Source of the DNA: Pseudomonas sp. UBA1879
GTDB taxonomy: Bacteria; Pseudomonadota; Gammaproteobacteria; Pseudomonadales; Pseudomonadaceae
Assembly: GCF_002338065.1 (NCBI RefSeq)
Contig: NZ_DDHJ01000001.1
Location: 124,001 to 188,000 of the forward strand
Reading direction: 5' to 3'
DNA length: 64,000 nt
Part shown: piece by piece, positions 25,767 through 34,294 of the stretch
Position numbering within the stretch: the first letter of the stretch is position 1
Layout of the letters: the number at the start of each line of letters is the position of its first letter
Translations under genes and position numbers: made by a program
Notes under the pieces: model-generated
Database searches by the model: none
Seen by the model: only the letters and a program-made list of their open reading frames with translations
Told to the model about the DNA's origin: nothing

Positions 25767-26816
25767 TCAATGGGCCTCTGCCGTGCGCTCGGTGGCCGGG
25801 TCGTGCAACGGCACCATCGCCTCCCGAGCCCAGCGCGCCGTGATGCGCTGACCGGGCTGATGCTGCGCGCCGGTGTCCCGCCATTGCGTGTTGGCCTGGC
25901 TGACGCTGAGGGTCTGGCCGTTGTCCAGTTTCAGCTCATAACGCGTAGCGCTGCCTTGGTACTGAACGTCATGCAGCAACCCGCTGACTTCGATTTCGTG
26001 ACTGGCGACTGGGCCATCGGCGAAACGGATGTGCTCGGGACGGATCGAAAACGCATTCGGATGCCCGCTCAGTTGTTGCGCCAACTCACCTCGCAGCACA
26101 TTGGAGGTGCCGACGAATTCGGCGACGAAGGGGGTTGCCGGTTTCATGTACAGGTTGCGCGGGGTGTCCACTTGTTCGATGCGGCCCTGATTGAACACCG
26201 CGACGCGATCGGACATTGACAGCGCTTCGGTCTGGTCGTGGGTCACGAAGATGAAGGTGATGCCCAGTTGACGTTGCAGCTTTTTAAGCTCGCTTTGCAT
26301 CTGTTCGCGCAGCTTCAAGTCCAGGGCGCCGAGGGGTTCGTCGAGCAGCAGGACGCGAGGCCGATTGACCAGTGCGCGAGCCAGCGCCACACGCTGACGC
26401 TGGCCACCCGACAACTGCACCGGTTTGCGATCGCCGTAGCCGCCGAGCGCAACCATGTTCAGCGCTTCTTCAGCACGGGTCAGGCGTTCGCTTTTGCCAA
26501 CGCCCTTGACCTTGAGGCCATAGGCGACGTTGTCGCGCACGTTCATGTGCGGGAACAGGGCGTAGTCCTGAAACACCGTGTTGACGTCGCGCTGGTAAGG
26601 CGGCAACCCTGCGGCCTCTTCGCCATGAATGCGGATCGAACCCGCGCTGGGTTGCTCGAAGCCGGCGATCAGGCGCAGGCAGGTGGTCTTGCCCGAGCCG
26701 GAGGGGCCGAGCATGGAAAAGAACTCGCCGTCCTTGATATCGATGGAAACCCGGTCGACGGCCTTCACTTCGCCGAAGTGTCGGGAAACCTGGGTGAACT
26801 GGACTGCAAGGGTCAT
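25767..26816 (-). CDS. ydcT: ABC transporter ATP-binding protein YdcT
   Basis: 349 residues, PotA-type ATPase. Walker A GPSGSGKTTCLRLIAG, Q-loop region NTVFQDYALFPHMNV, signature LSGGQRQRVALARALV, Walker B VLLLDEPLGALD, switch His in FVTHDQTEAL, and a C-terminal TOBE domain (FSIRPEHIRFADG). Start placed at MTLAVQFTQVSRHFG; the longer open frame upstream overlaps ydcS and has no homology. A perfect hairpin (26868-26895) lies just upstream, between this gene and ydcS. Confidence 0.92.
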   Translation of the reverse strand: MTLAVQFTQVSRHFGEVKAVDRVSIDIKDGEFFSMLGPSGSGKTTCLRLIAGFEQPSAGSIRIHGEEAAGLPPYQRDVNTVFQDYALFPHMNVRDNVAYGLKVKGVGKSERLTRAEEALNMVALGGYGDRKPVQLSGGQRQRVALARALVNRPRVLLLDEPLGALDLKLREQMQSELKKLQRQLGITFIFVTHDQTEALSMSDRVAVFNQGRIEQVDTPRNLYMKPATPFVAEFVGTSNVLRGELAQQLSGHPNAFSIRPEHIRFADGPVASHEIEVSGLLHDVQYQGSATRYELKLDNGQTLSVSQANTQWRDTGAQHQPGQRITARWAREAMVPLHDPATERTAEAH

Positions 26817-26867
26817 GATTGAAAACTCTGGTGAAAGCGGGGATCTGGAATCTTGCGCGGTCGCCTT

Positions 26868-26895
26868 TGTGGGAGCCAGCAAGCCGGCTCCCACA
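26868..26895. repeat. Short REP hairpin between ydcS and ydcT
   Basis: TGTGGGAGCC (26868-26877) and GGCTCCCACA (26886-26895) form a perfect 10-bp stem with an eight-base loop. It sits between the binding-protein gene and the rest of the operon, the usual place for a hairpin that protects or separates the abundant binding-protein mRNA. Confidence 0.75.
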
Positions 26896-26925
26896 GGAAT
26901 TGCGTCTGGCGTGCGGGTTAAGGAA

Positions 26926-28077
26926 CTACCGCCCACCCATGATCGCAATGTAATCCTGGGTCCAGCGGCTGTACGGCACGTATTTGCCGCCTTCCGCCTG
27001 TGGGGTTTTCCAGAAGGCGATCTTGTCGAACAGGTCGAACCCGTTGGTCGAGCAGCCCTCGGCGCCGAGCAAATCGCTGGCCTTGCACGCGGCGGGTACC
27101 ACCGGCAGTGATCCGAACCAGGCCGCCACGTCACCCTGAACCTTCGGTTGCAGCGACCAGTTCATCCATTTGTAGGCGCAATTCGGGTGCTTGGCGTCGG
27201 CATGCAGCATGGTGGTGTCAGCCCAGCCTGTGGCGCCTTCCTGCGGAATGGTCGAGGCCACCGGCTGTTTGTCGGCGACCAAGCCGTTGACCATGTAACC
27301 CCATGAACTCGACGCCGCGACCCCTTCGTTTTTCACGTCGCTCATCTGCACAGTCGCGTCATGCCAGTAGCGGTGCACCAGCGGGTGTTGCGCGCGCAGC
27401 AGGTCGAGCACGGCCTTGTACTGGGTTTCTGTCAACTGATAGGGGTCTTCGATCTTCAGATCCGGCTTGGCGGTCTTCAGGTACAGCGCGGCGTCGGCGA
27501 TGTAGATCGGGCCGTCATAGGCCTGCACGCGGCCTTTGTTCGGCTTGCCGTCGGGCAAATCCTGCGCCTCGAACACCACGCTCCAACTCACCGGCGGGGT
27601 CTTGAACACTTGGGTGTTGTACATCAACACGTTCGGGCCCCACTGATAGGGCGTGCCATACGTCTGCTTGTTGACGGTGTACCACGGGCCGTCTTTCAGG
27701 CGCGGGTCGAGGGTTTTCCAGTTAGGGATCAGGTCGGTGTTGATCGGCTGCACCCGTTTGCCCGCCACCAGACGCAGCGACGCGTCGCCCGATGCCGTCA
27801 CCAGGTCATAACCGCCCTTGGTCATCAGGCTGACCATTTCGTCCGACGTCGCCGCGGTCTTGACGCTGACCTTGCACCCGGTTTCCTGCTCGAACCCGGT
27901 CACCCAGTCATACGCCTTATCGCTCTCGCCCCGTTCGATGTAGCCGGGCCACGCCACGATATCCAGCTGGCCCTCGCCGTCGCCCACAGCCTTGAGCGTT
28001 TCCGCCGCCTGCACGGCGCCGCTCGCCAACACAGCGCCAACGATAGCGCCGAATAACATGGTCTTTTGCGCTGACAT
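26926..28077 (-). CDS. ydcS: ABC transporter substrate-binding protein YdcS
   Basis: 383 residues with signal peptide MSAQKTMLFGAIVGAVLASG, cleaved after VQA. PotD/PotF-like spermidine/putrescine-type binding protein: GQLDIVAWPGYIERGESDKA, FEQETGCKVSVKTAATSDEM, YDLVTASGDASLRLVAGKRV and GATGWADTTMLHADAKHPNC. First gene of the leftward ydcSTUV-patD operon; co-occurrence with PatD suggests uptake of putrescine or a related amine. E. coli YdcS has also been reported to have polyhydroxybutyrate synthase activity; nothing here tests that. No YdcR-type GntR/MocR regulator is adjacent, unlike E. coli. Confidence 0.92.
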   Translation of the reverse strand: MSAQKTMLFGAIVGAVLASGAVQAAETLKAVGDGEGQLDIVAWPGYIERGESDKAYDWVTGFEQETGCKVSVKTAATSDEMVSLMTKGGYDLVTASGDASLRLVAGKRVQPINTDLIPNWKTLDPRLKDGPWYTVNKQTYGTPYQWGPNVLMYNTQVFKTPPVSWSVVFEAQDLPDGKPNKGRVQAYDGPIYIADAALYLKTAKPDLKIEDPYQLTETQYKAVLDLLRAQHPLVHRYWHDATVQMSDVKNEGVAASSSWGYMVNGLVADKQPVASTIPQEGATGWADTTMLHADAKHPNCAYKWMNWSLQPKVQGDVAAWFGSLPVVPAACKASDLLGAEGCSTNGFDLFDKIAFWKTPQAEGGKYVPYSRWTQDYIAIMGGR

Positions 28078-28521
28078 ACGGTTCCCCTCGTTTATTGGTT
28101 TTTTGGCAGAGATCAGTGGTGGAGAGACAGCGACGCGGCGCAAGCCTCAAGCTGCAAGGGGTCATCGCGCCCACTTCTATTATTTCTAGCCTGGAAAGAC
28201 AGACGCTCCCCCGAATTGGCGTCCATGCGAGCACCCTATGAAGCATTCCGTACCGGCATCCTGAAGCGGGCGCGTTCCAAGCCTTTGAGCCTAGTGCCAC
28301 ATCCAGTGCTCGACAAATGCTAAATGCGGAAAGCGGCGTTCGATTGAATCGACGCCCTGAGGGCCGGATGCGGTGACTCCCGCGCGTCGCGCCGCAGGGA
28401 CGGACCCGCCGAAGAAAGCAAGATGCGCTTGCAACATCTGGAAGCACACCGGCCACCGGGCTTTAGCGACTTCGACATACCCTGCGAGTCGAACCGTCTA
28501 TCCCGTTTCAGGAGGTTTCTC
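28078..28521. other. 444-bp divergent intergenic region (ydcS / DUF533 gene)
   Basis: Must contain the leftward promoter of the ydc operon and the rightward promoter of the DUF533 gene. I see no clear sigma-70 pair, no REP palindrome and no open frame with coding character. The right end has the excellent Shine-Dalgarno sequence AGGAGGT at 28511. Confidence 0.4.
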
Positions 28522-29256
28522 ATGAACACCCGTGGCTTGCTCGATCAACTGTTGAAATCCGGACAAGACCTGTTGCAGAACAAGGCAGGCGGCATGGTCA
28601 ATCCCGGCGCCCAGCATAAAGGTGCCCAAGGCGGGCTTAATGATCTGCTCGGCAAAGTGAGCGGTGGCAACTTGGGTGGATTGTTGTCAGGGGCCAGCGG
28701 GGGGGCGCTGGCAGCAGGCGCGATGGGCTTGTTGCTGGGCAACAAAAGCGCGCGCAAACTCGGCGGCAAAGCCCTTACCTACGGTGGCCTCGCGGCGTTG
28801 GGGGTGCTGGCGTACAAAGCGTATGGCAATTGGCAGGCCAACCAGCCTGGTGTTGCGCCCAGCCAGCCCCAGACGGTCGACCGCGTGCCCCCGGCGCAGG
28901 TAGAGCAACACAGCGAAGCCATCCTTCGGGCGCTGGTTGCAGCGGCCAAGGCCGATGGCCATGTCGACGATAATGAACGCCAGTTGATCGAAGGCGAGTT
29001 CACCCGCCTGACCGGCGATCAAGCACTGCAGCACTGGTTACACGCCGAATTGAACAAGCCTCTTGACCCGGCTGACGTCGCCCGCGCGGCCCACACGCCT
29101 GAAATCGCCGCTGAAATGTACCTCGCCAGCGTCATGATGGTGGACGAAGAACACTTCATGGAGCGCGCTTATCTCGATGAGTTGGCCAAGCAATTGAAGC
29201 TTGAACCGGGGTTGAAAGCGGAGTTGGAGAGTCAGGTGCGACAGGCGCAGCCGTAG
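28522..29256 (+). CDS. DUF533 / TerB-like inner membrane protein (YebE family)
   Basis: 244 residues. N-terminal amphipathic part (MNTRGLLDQLLKSGQDLLQN), a Gly/Ala-rich central segment with hydrophobic stretches (LLSGASGGALAAGAMGLLLG and ALTYGGLAALGVLAYKAYGN), then a C-terminal TerB-like helical domain (ILRALVAAAKADGHVDDNER; MYLASVMMVDEEHFMERAYL). This is the DUF533/YebE family, inner-membrane proteins of unknown function linked to envelope stress in E. coli. Start at 28522 is fixed by a perfect AGGAGGT seven bases upstream. Followed by a tandem repeat array. Confidence 0.88.
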   Translation: MNTRGLLDQLLKSGQDLLQNKAGGMVNPGAQHKGAQGGLNDLLGKVSGGNLGGLLSGASGGALAAGAMGLLLGNKSARKLGGKALTYGGLAALGVLAYKAYGNWQANQPGVAPSQPQTVDRVPPAQVEQHSEAILRALVAAAKADGHVDDNERQLIEGEFTRLTGDQALQHWLHAELNKPLDPADVARAAHTPEIAAEMYLASVMMVDEEHFMERAYLDELAKQLKLEPGLKAELESQVRQAQP

Positions 29257-29325
29257 TCCACACCGCAGAGGATCTTCGAAATAACGCCAGTCGCAAAAAC
29301 GCGGCTCAGTCTTAGGAAAGATGGT

Positions 29326-29860
29326 GGAGGCCCGACGGCAGCGACGGCGGCGTGTCAGGCCCTTGGTTGGTGACTGACACACCGCTTCGCTGCCTTCGTG
29401 CCTCCGGCGGCTCCTACGAGATTTGCGAAGGGGCGCGGGCTTTGTGGCTATGAGGAAAATCGCAGGTTTCTACCGAACCACCGCTTCGTTAGCAGGGCAG
29501 AGCGCTACCTCAGCGCTTTTAGCAAGTTTGTCGTGGGCACGAAACCTGAGGCCGCAGCAGAACATGTAGGAGACGCCGGAGGCCCGACGGCAGCGATGGT
29601 GGCGTGTCAAAGCCTTGTTGGGTAAATGACACACCGCTTCGCTGCCGTCGTGCCTCCGACGGCTCCTACGAGATTGGCGAGGGGGCGCGGGTTTTGTGGC
29701 TCTGAGGAAATTTGCAGGCTTCTACCGAACCACCGCTTCGTTAGTAGGGCAGAGCGCTACCTCAGCGCTTTTAGCAAGTTTGTCGTGGGCACGAAACCTG
29801 AGGCCGCAGCAGAACATGTAGGAGACGCCGGAGGCACGACGGCAGCGATGGCGGCGTGAC
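29326..29860. repeat. Tandem repeat array, 252-bp period, ~2.1 copies
   Basis: Landmark CGACGGCAGCGA follows position 29331, 29583 and 29835, i.e. an exact 252-bp period. Each unit carries a palindrome (arms with CCGGAGG.CGACGGCAGCGA and CGCTGCCGTCGTGCCTCCG, ending GGCTCCTAC) plus a ~145-bp spacer with AGAGCGCTACCTCAGCGCTT and GTCGTGGGCACGAAACCTGA. The two copies are ~93-95% alike by eye. The palindrome arms match those of the array at 19420-19998 and the pair at 46045-46190. The rest of the 885-bp gap (29861-30141) holds the wspA leader with a possible -10 TATACT at 30061; no gene seen. Confidence 0.85.
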
Positions 29861-30141
29861 GAGTGCTTGCGTTCGTCGCTTCCCCGCGTTTGCCCGCAGG
29901 GCGAAGGAGGCGTCTGTGATCGGGCAGACCTTTGCACATCCCCCGCCTCATCAAGCATTCCTTCCTCCCGCCGATAACCTGTCAGATATTTCCGGTATAT
30001 CTGTGCGTTATCGCTATATCTGTGTCGGAAACAGCCCGGTTAATTCGTGAGGCACTGGGCTATACTCCGCTCGCGTTGGGCCGTCTTTCGGTCCGCTTCT
30101 TGAACCCGGCTTTGTCGGCGTTGAACTCTTGAGGGCTGACT

Positions 30142-31764
30142 GTGAAGAATTGGACCTTGCGCCAACGTATCTTGGCGAGCTTCGCCGTAATCATCGCCAT
30201 CATGCTGCTGATGGTGCTGGTGTCTTACACCCGGCTTCTGTCGATCCAGCAAAGCGAAGAAGCGGTCAGTAATGACGCGCTGCCAGGCGTCTATTTCAGC
30301 ACGTTAGTGCGCAGTGCCTGGGGCGAGAGCTACATCCGGACTCTTGAATTGATTGCCGAGGGCAAAGCCCGTGAGCTCAATCGCAGCGAGCAGGACCAGT
30401 ACATCGAGTTCGAGAATCGCCTGCAAAGCCAGATCGATGGCTACAAAAAGACCATTTTCGACGAGACCGACCACGCCAACTTCAACGTCTTCGAGAAGCA
30501 GCGAGAGGTCTACGGACGCCTGCTGAATGAAGTGCTCAAAGCCTATCAGAACGGCGACTACACCACGGCGCGCACTGAATTTTACAGCCAGGTCAATCCG
30601 GTCTGGCTGCAAGGCCGCAAGCAACTCAATGAACTGATCGTCGCCAACAAAGCAGTCGCGGATCAGGCCGCCGCCAACATTTCCTCGGCCGTGACCACCG
30701 CGAAAATCAGCATGGGCATTTCCCTTATCGTCGCCATTCTCGCCGCCGGTGCCTGCGGCTTCCTGCTGATGCGTTCGATTCTGGCGCCGATGAATCGCAT
30801 CGTGCGGATCCTTGAAACCATGCGCACGGGCGATTTGAGCAGCCGCCTGACCCTCGACCGCAATGACGAATTCGGCTCGGTGCAGACGGGTTTCAATGAC
30901 ATGGTCACCGAGCTGGCGGCACTCGTTTCTCAGGCGCAGCGCTCGTCAGTGCAGGTCACCACATCGGTCACCGAGATTGCCGCCACGTCGAAACAGCAGC
31001 AGGCGACGGCCACCGAGACTGCCGCCACCACCACCGAAATTGGCGCCACCTCCCGCGAAATTGCCGCGACCTCGCGCGACCTGGTGCGCACCATGACCGA
31101 AGTCACGTCCGCTGCGGATCAGGCGTCCATTCTCGCCGGTTCCGGCCAGCAAGGCCTTGCACGCATGGAAGAAACCATGCACTCGGTAATGGGCGCGGCG
31201 GATCTGGTGAACAGCAAGTTGGCCATCCTCAACGAGAAAGCCGGCAACATCAACCAAGTGGTCGTGACCATCGTCAAGGTCGCTGACCAGACCAACCTGC
31301 TGTCGCTGAACGCGGCCATCGAGGCGGAAAAAGCCGGTGAATATGGCCGTGGGTTTGCCGTGGTCGCGACCGAAGTGCGGCGCCTCGCGGATCAGACTGC
31401 CGTGGCCACCTACGACATCGAACAGATGGTTCGCGAGATTCAGTCCGCCGTGTCCGCAGGCGTGATGGGCATGGACAAATTCTCCGAAGAAGTACGTCGC
31501 GGCATGTTCGAAGTCACCCAAGTGGGCGAGCAGCTTTCGCAGATCATTCATCAGGTCCAGGCGCTGGCGCCACGGGTGTTGATGGTCAACGAGGGCATGC
31601 AGGCCCAGGCCACGGGCGCTGAGCAGATCAATCAGGCGCTGGTGCAGTTGGGCGATGCCAGCAGCCAGACCGTGGAGTCCCTGCGCCAGGCCAGCTTTGC
31701 CATCGACGAGTTGAGCCAGGTGGCGGTAGGGCTGCGCAGCGGCGTCTCGCGTTTCAAGGTCTGA
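30142..31764 (+). CDS. wspA: Surface-sensing methyl-accepting chemoreceptor WspA
   Basis: 540 residues. Helix 1 (~11-30, LASFAVIIAIMLLMVLVSYT), a periplasmic four-helix-bundle sensor (~35-190), helix 2 (~192-212), HAMP (~213-265), then the signalling coiled coil with tip NLLSLNAAIEAEKAGEYGRG and FAVVATEVRRLADQTAVATY, ending GLRSGVSRFKV as in P. aeruginosa WspA. WspA receptors respond to surface contact/envelope stress and activate WspE. GTG start at 30142 follows GAGGG. First gene of wspABCDEFR; seven genes in one direction with four ATGA overlaps. Confidence 0.96.
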   Translation: MKNWTLRQRILASFAVIIAIMLLMVLVSYTRLLSIQQSEEAVSNDALPGVYFSTLVRSAWGESYIRTLELIAEGKARELNRSEQDQYIEFENRLQSQIDGYKKTIFDETDHANFNVFEKQREVYGRLLNEVLKAYQNGDYTTARTEFYSQVNPVWLQGRKQLNELIVANKAVADQAAANISSAVTTAKISMGISLIVAILAAGACGFLLMRSILAPMNRIVRILETMRTGDLSSRLTLDRNDEFGSVQTGFNDMVTELAALVSQAQRSSVQVTTSVTEIAATSKQQQATATETAATTTEIGATSREIAATSRDLVRTMTEVTSAADQASILAGSGQQGLARMEETMHSVMGAADLVNSKLAILNEKAGNINQVVVTIVKVADQTNLLSLNAAIEAEKAGEYGRGFAVVATEVRRLADQTAVATYDIEQMVREIQSAVSAGVMGMDKFSEEVRRGMFEVTQVGEQLSQIIHQVQALAPRVLMVNEGMQAQATGAEQINQALVQLGDASSQTVESLRQASFAIDELSQVAVGLRSGVSRFKV

Positions 31765-31773
31765 GTCAGGCCC

Positions 31774-32310
31774 ATGATCGAGCATTCAGCCAAACGCGGC
31801 GCCGTGGTGGTGCCGAGAAACAAACTCTTCCTGCTGTTTCGCATCGGGTCGGAGCGCTATGCGCTGGAAGCGAATGAAGTGGCCGAAGTGTTGCCCCGAC
31901 TGCTGCTCAAACCCATCGCGCAAACGCCCCATTGGGTCGCGGGCGTTTTTGCCCATCGCGGCGTGATGGTGCCGGTCATCGACATGAGCGCACTGACCTT
32001 CGGCGAGCCGGCGCCGCAGCGCACCAGCACGCGTCTGGTGCTGGTGCATTACCGACCCGACGCCGACCGTGAGCCGCAGTGGCTGGGGCTGGTGCTGGAG
32101 CAGGCCACTGACACCCTGCGCTGCGCCCCCGAAGAGTTCAAGGCATACGGGCTCGATAACCGCCAGGCGCCGTACTTGGGGCCGGTGCGCGAGGATGAGT
32201 TGGGCTTGCTGCAGTGGATTCGCGTGCAAGACCTGCTCGACGCGCCGGTGCGGGCCTTGCTGTTCCCGGCACAACCCTTCACCCTTGACCCGTTCGAGGC
32301 CGCGCCATGA
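31774..32310 (+). CDS. wspB: CheW-like coupling protein WspB
   Basis: 178 residues, a single CheW domain: KLFLLFRIGSERYALEANEV at the N-terminus, VAGVFAHRGVMVPVIDMSAL and a C-terminal VREDELGLLQWIRVQDLLDA. Couples WspA to the kinase WspE. Starts nine bases after wspA and its TGA overlaps the wspC start (ATGA). Confidence 0.93.
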   Translation: MIEHSAKRGAVVVPRNKLFLLFRIGSERYALEANEVAEVLPRLLLKPIAQTPHWVAGVFAHRGVMVPVIDMSALTFGEPAPQRTSTRLVLVHYRPDADREPQWLGLVLEQATDTLRCAPEEFKAYGLDNRQAPYLGPVREDELGLLQWIRVQDLLDAPVRALLFPAQPFTLDPFEAAP

Positions 32311-33614
32311 CCGAAGACGCGCGCTTCTTTGCCTTTCTCAAGGACCGCATCGGCCTTGATGTCACGTCGGTGGGCGAGGCGATCATCGAGCGCGCCTTGC
32401 GTCAGCGCCGAATGACCGTCAAAGCGGAAGATCAGGATGCGTACTGGCAGCTGCTGCAAGGTTCGGCAGACGAACAACAGGCCTTGATCGAAGCGGTCAT
32501 CGTCCCCGAAACCTGGTTTTTTCGTTATCCCGAATCTTTCGTCACCCTCGGCAAGCTGGCGGCGGCGCGCCTGACGCAACTCAACGGCGCGCGGCCGCTG
32601 CGCATTCTCAGCCTGCCGTGTTCGACCGGCGAGGAACCCTATTCGATTGCCATGGCGCTGTTCGATGCGGGCCTGCAGGCGCAGCAGTTCAAGATCGAAG
32701 CTGTGGACATCAGCCCCTTGTCGTTGCAACGGGCGCGCCGGGGTGTGTATGGCAAGAATTCGTTTCGCGGCGATCAGCTGAGCTTTCGCGAACGCTATTT
32801 CACGCCGGTCGCGGACGGCTACCGCGTTGAAGACCGGGTGCGTGAGCGCGTCGGTTTTCAGGCCGGGAATCTGCTGGACCCAACGCTGCCGGTGGCGCAG
32901 TCGGCCTACGACTTCGTGTTCTGCCGCAATTTGCTGATCTATTTCGACGTCGAGACCCAGCGCCGAGGGTTCGACGCACTTAAGGGCATGACCCACAACG
33001 ACGGCGTGCTGTTCATCGGTCCGGCCGAGGGCAGTCTGTTGGGACGGATGGGCATGACCTCTATCGGCATCCCTCAGTCGTTCGCCTTTCGCCATAAGGC
33101 CGAAGGGGTCGACGAGTCTGCGACCGTGATCGCGGCACCTCCCGCTGCTGCGCCGCTGCCGGTCGAGCCGATGCCGGCCACCAAAAAACCAACGCCGCCT
33201 CCGCGCGTCAGCAATAGCATGGGTTTTCTCGCGCCGGTCCCGTTCTCCTCGCGCCCGGCGCCACCGCCATCGCCATCGCCTGCGCTGGGGGAGGCGGCAG
33301 CGTTGCTGGACAGCATCAAAAAGCTGGCCGACGAAGGTAAGACCGCCGAGGCTCGACACGCATGCGAGCTGTATCTGGCACGGTTCGAGCCGGTGGCGCG
33401 GGTGTTCTATTGGCTCGGTTTGCTGAGTGAAGTGGGTGGCGACGTGACCGGTGCTCAAGGTTTTTACCGCAAGGCGTTGTACCTGGAACCTCAGCATGCA
33501 GAAGCCTTGGCGCAGTTGGCGGCCATTCTTGCCGCCCGAGGCGACGCAGCCGGGGCCCGCCGTTTGCAGGAACGCGCTGCCCGTGGCGTGAATAAAGAAG
33601 GACGTAATCGATGA
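32307..33614 (+). CDS. wspC: CheR-type methyltransferase WspC with TPR tail
   Basis: 435 residues. CheR_N (~5-60) and SAM-binding CheR domain (IVPETWFFRYPESFVTLGKL; LRILSLPCSTGEEPYSIAMA; YDFVFCRNLLIYFDVETQRR), a Pro-rich linker (~285-335) and a C-terminal tetratricopeptide segment (AEARHACELYLARFEPVARV...). Methylates glutamates on WspA, raising pathway activity, opposed by WspF. ATGA overlaps with both neighbours indicate translational coupling. Confidence 0.95.
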   Translation: MTEDARFFAFLKDRIGLDVTSVGEAIIERALRQRRMTVKAEDQDAYWQLLQGSADEQQALIEAVIVPETWFFRYPESFVTLGKLAAARLTQLNGARPLRILSLPCSTGEEPYSIAMALFDAGLQAQQFKIEAVDISPLSLQRARRGVYGKNSFRGDQLSFRERYFTPVADGYRVEDRVRERVGFQAGNLLDPTLPVAQSAYDFVFCRNLLIYFDVETQRRGFDALKGMTHNDGVLFIGPAEGSLLGRMGMTSIGIPQSFAFRHKAEGVDESATVIAAPPAAAPLPVEPMPATKKPTPPPRVSNSMGFLAPVPFSSRPAPPPSPSPALGEAAALLDSIKKLADEGKTAEARHACELYLARFEPVARVFYWLGLLSEVGGDVTGAQGFYRKALYLEPQHAEALAQLAAILAARGDAAGARRLQERAARGVNKEGRNR

Positions 33615-34294
33615 CCGGCCTACACAGTGAACTGGTCAGTAACGATGCCCAGGCCATCGACGATTGCTGGAACCGGATCGGTATTCATGGCGACCGCTCC
33701 TGCCCGTTGCTGGTCGACCACATCCATTGCCGCAACTGCTCGGTGTACTCGGCGGCGGCTACGCGATTGCTCGACCGTTATTCGCTGGCGCAAGAGCAGC
33801 GCGTGTCGATCCACAGTGAAGAACTCGCGAGCGAAGTGCAGACCCGCTCCCTCATGGTGTTTCGTCTGGGCGAGGAATGGCTGGGCCTGCCGACGCGCTG
33901 CCTGGTCGAAGTGTCGCCGGTCCAGACGATTCATTCACTGCCGCACCAACGCTCCCGGGCATTGCTCGGCGTCGCCAATGTGCGCGGCGCGCTGGTGGCG
34001 TGCCTGTCGTTCGTCGAGCTGCTGGGCCTCGACAGCGCCGCTGCCCCGACAAGCGCTGCGCGGGTCATGCCACGCATGCTGATCCTCGCCGCCGAAGGCG
34101 GGCCTGTGGTGGTGCCGGTCGATGAAGTCGACGGAATTCATGCCATCGAGGCGCGGTTGCTGGACACGGCCTCGGTGCCAGCGCAAAACACCCAAGCGCG
34201 CTATACCCGGGGCGTGGTGCAGTGGAAGGACCGCAGCTTGCGGTTGCTGGACGAAGAACACCTGTTGTCCGCCGTGAACCGGAGCCTGACATGA
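33611..34294 (+). CDS. wspD: CheW-like coupling protein WspD
   Basis: 227 residues. A Cys-containing N-terminal extension (CPLLVDHIHCRNCSVYSAAA, ~35-55) precedes a CheW domain (~90-225: SLMVFRLGEEWLGLPTRCLV, LLGVANVRGALVACLSFVEL). Second adaptor of the Wsp array; the two-adaptor design is standard for Wsp. Overlaps wspC and wspE by ATGA. Confidence 0.93.
   Translation: MTGLHSELVSNDAQAIDDCWNRIGIHGDRSCPLLVDHIHCRNCSVYSAAATRLLDRYSLAQEQRVSIHSEELASEVQTRSLMVFRLGEEWLGLPTRCLVEVSPVQTIHSLPHQRSRALLGVANVRGALVACLSFVELLGLDSAAAPTSAARVMPRMLILAAEGGPVVVPVDEVDGIHAIEARLLDTASVPAQNTQARYTRGVVQWKDRSLRLLDEEHLLSAVNRSLT

Noticed and set aside
29398..29859. Two similar 75-77 codon open frames in the 252-bp array
   Set aside because: They exist because the period is a multiple of three; no Shine-Dalgarno sequence and no known family. 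Kept as a repeat, not as genes.
19420..29860. Tandem arrays as possible CRISPR loci
   Set aside because: Units of 217 and 252 bp with conserved spacers, no 24-37-bp repeats with unique spacers and no cas gene in the window.
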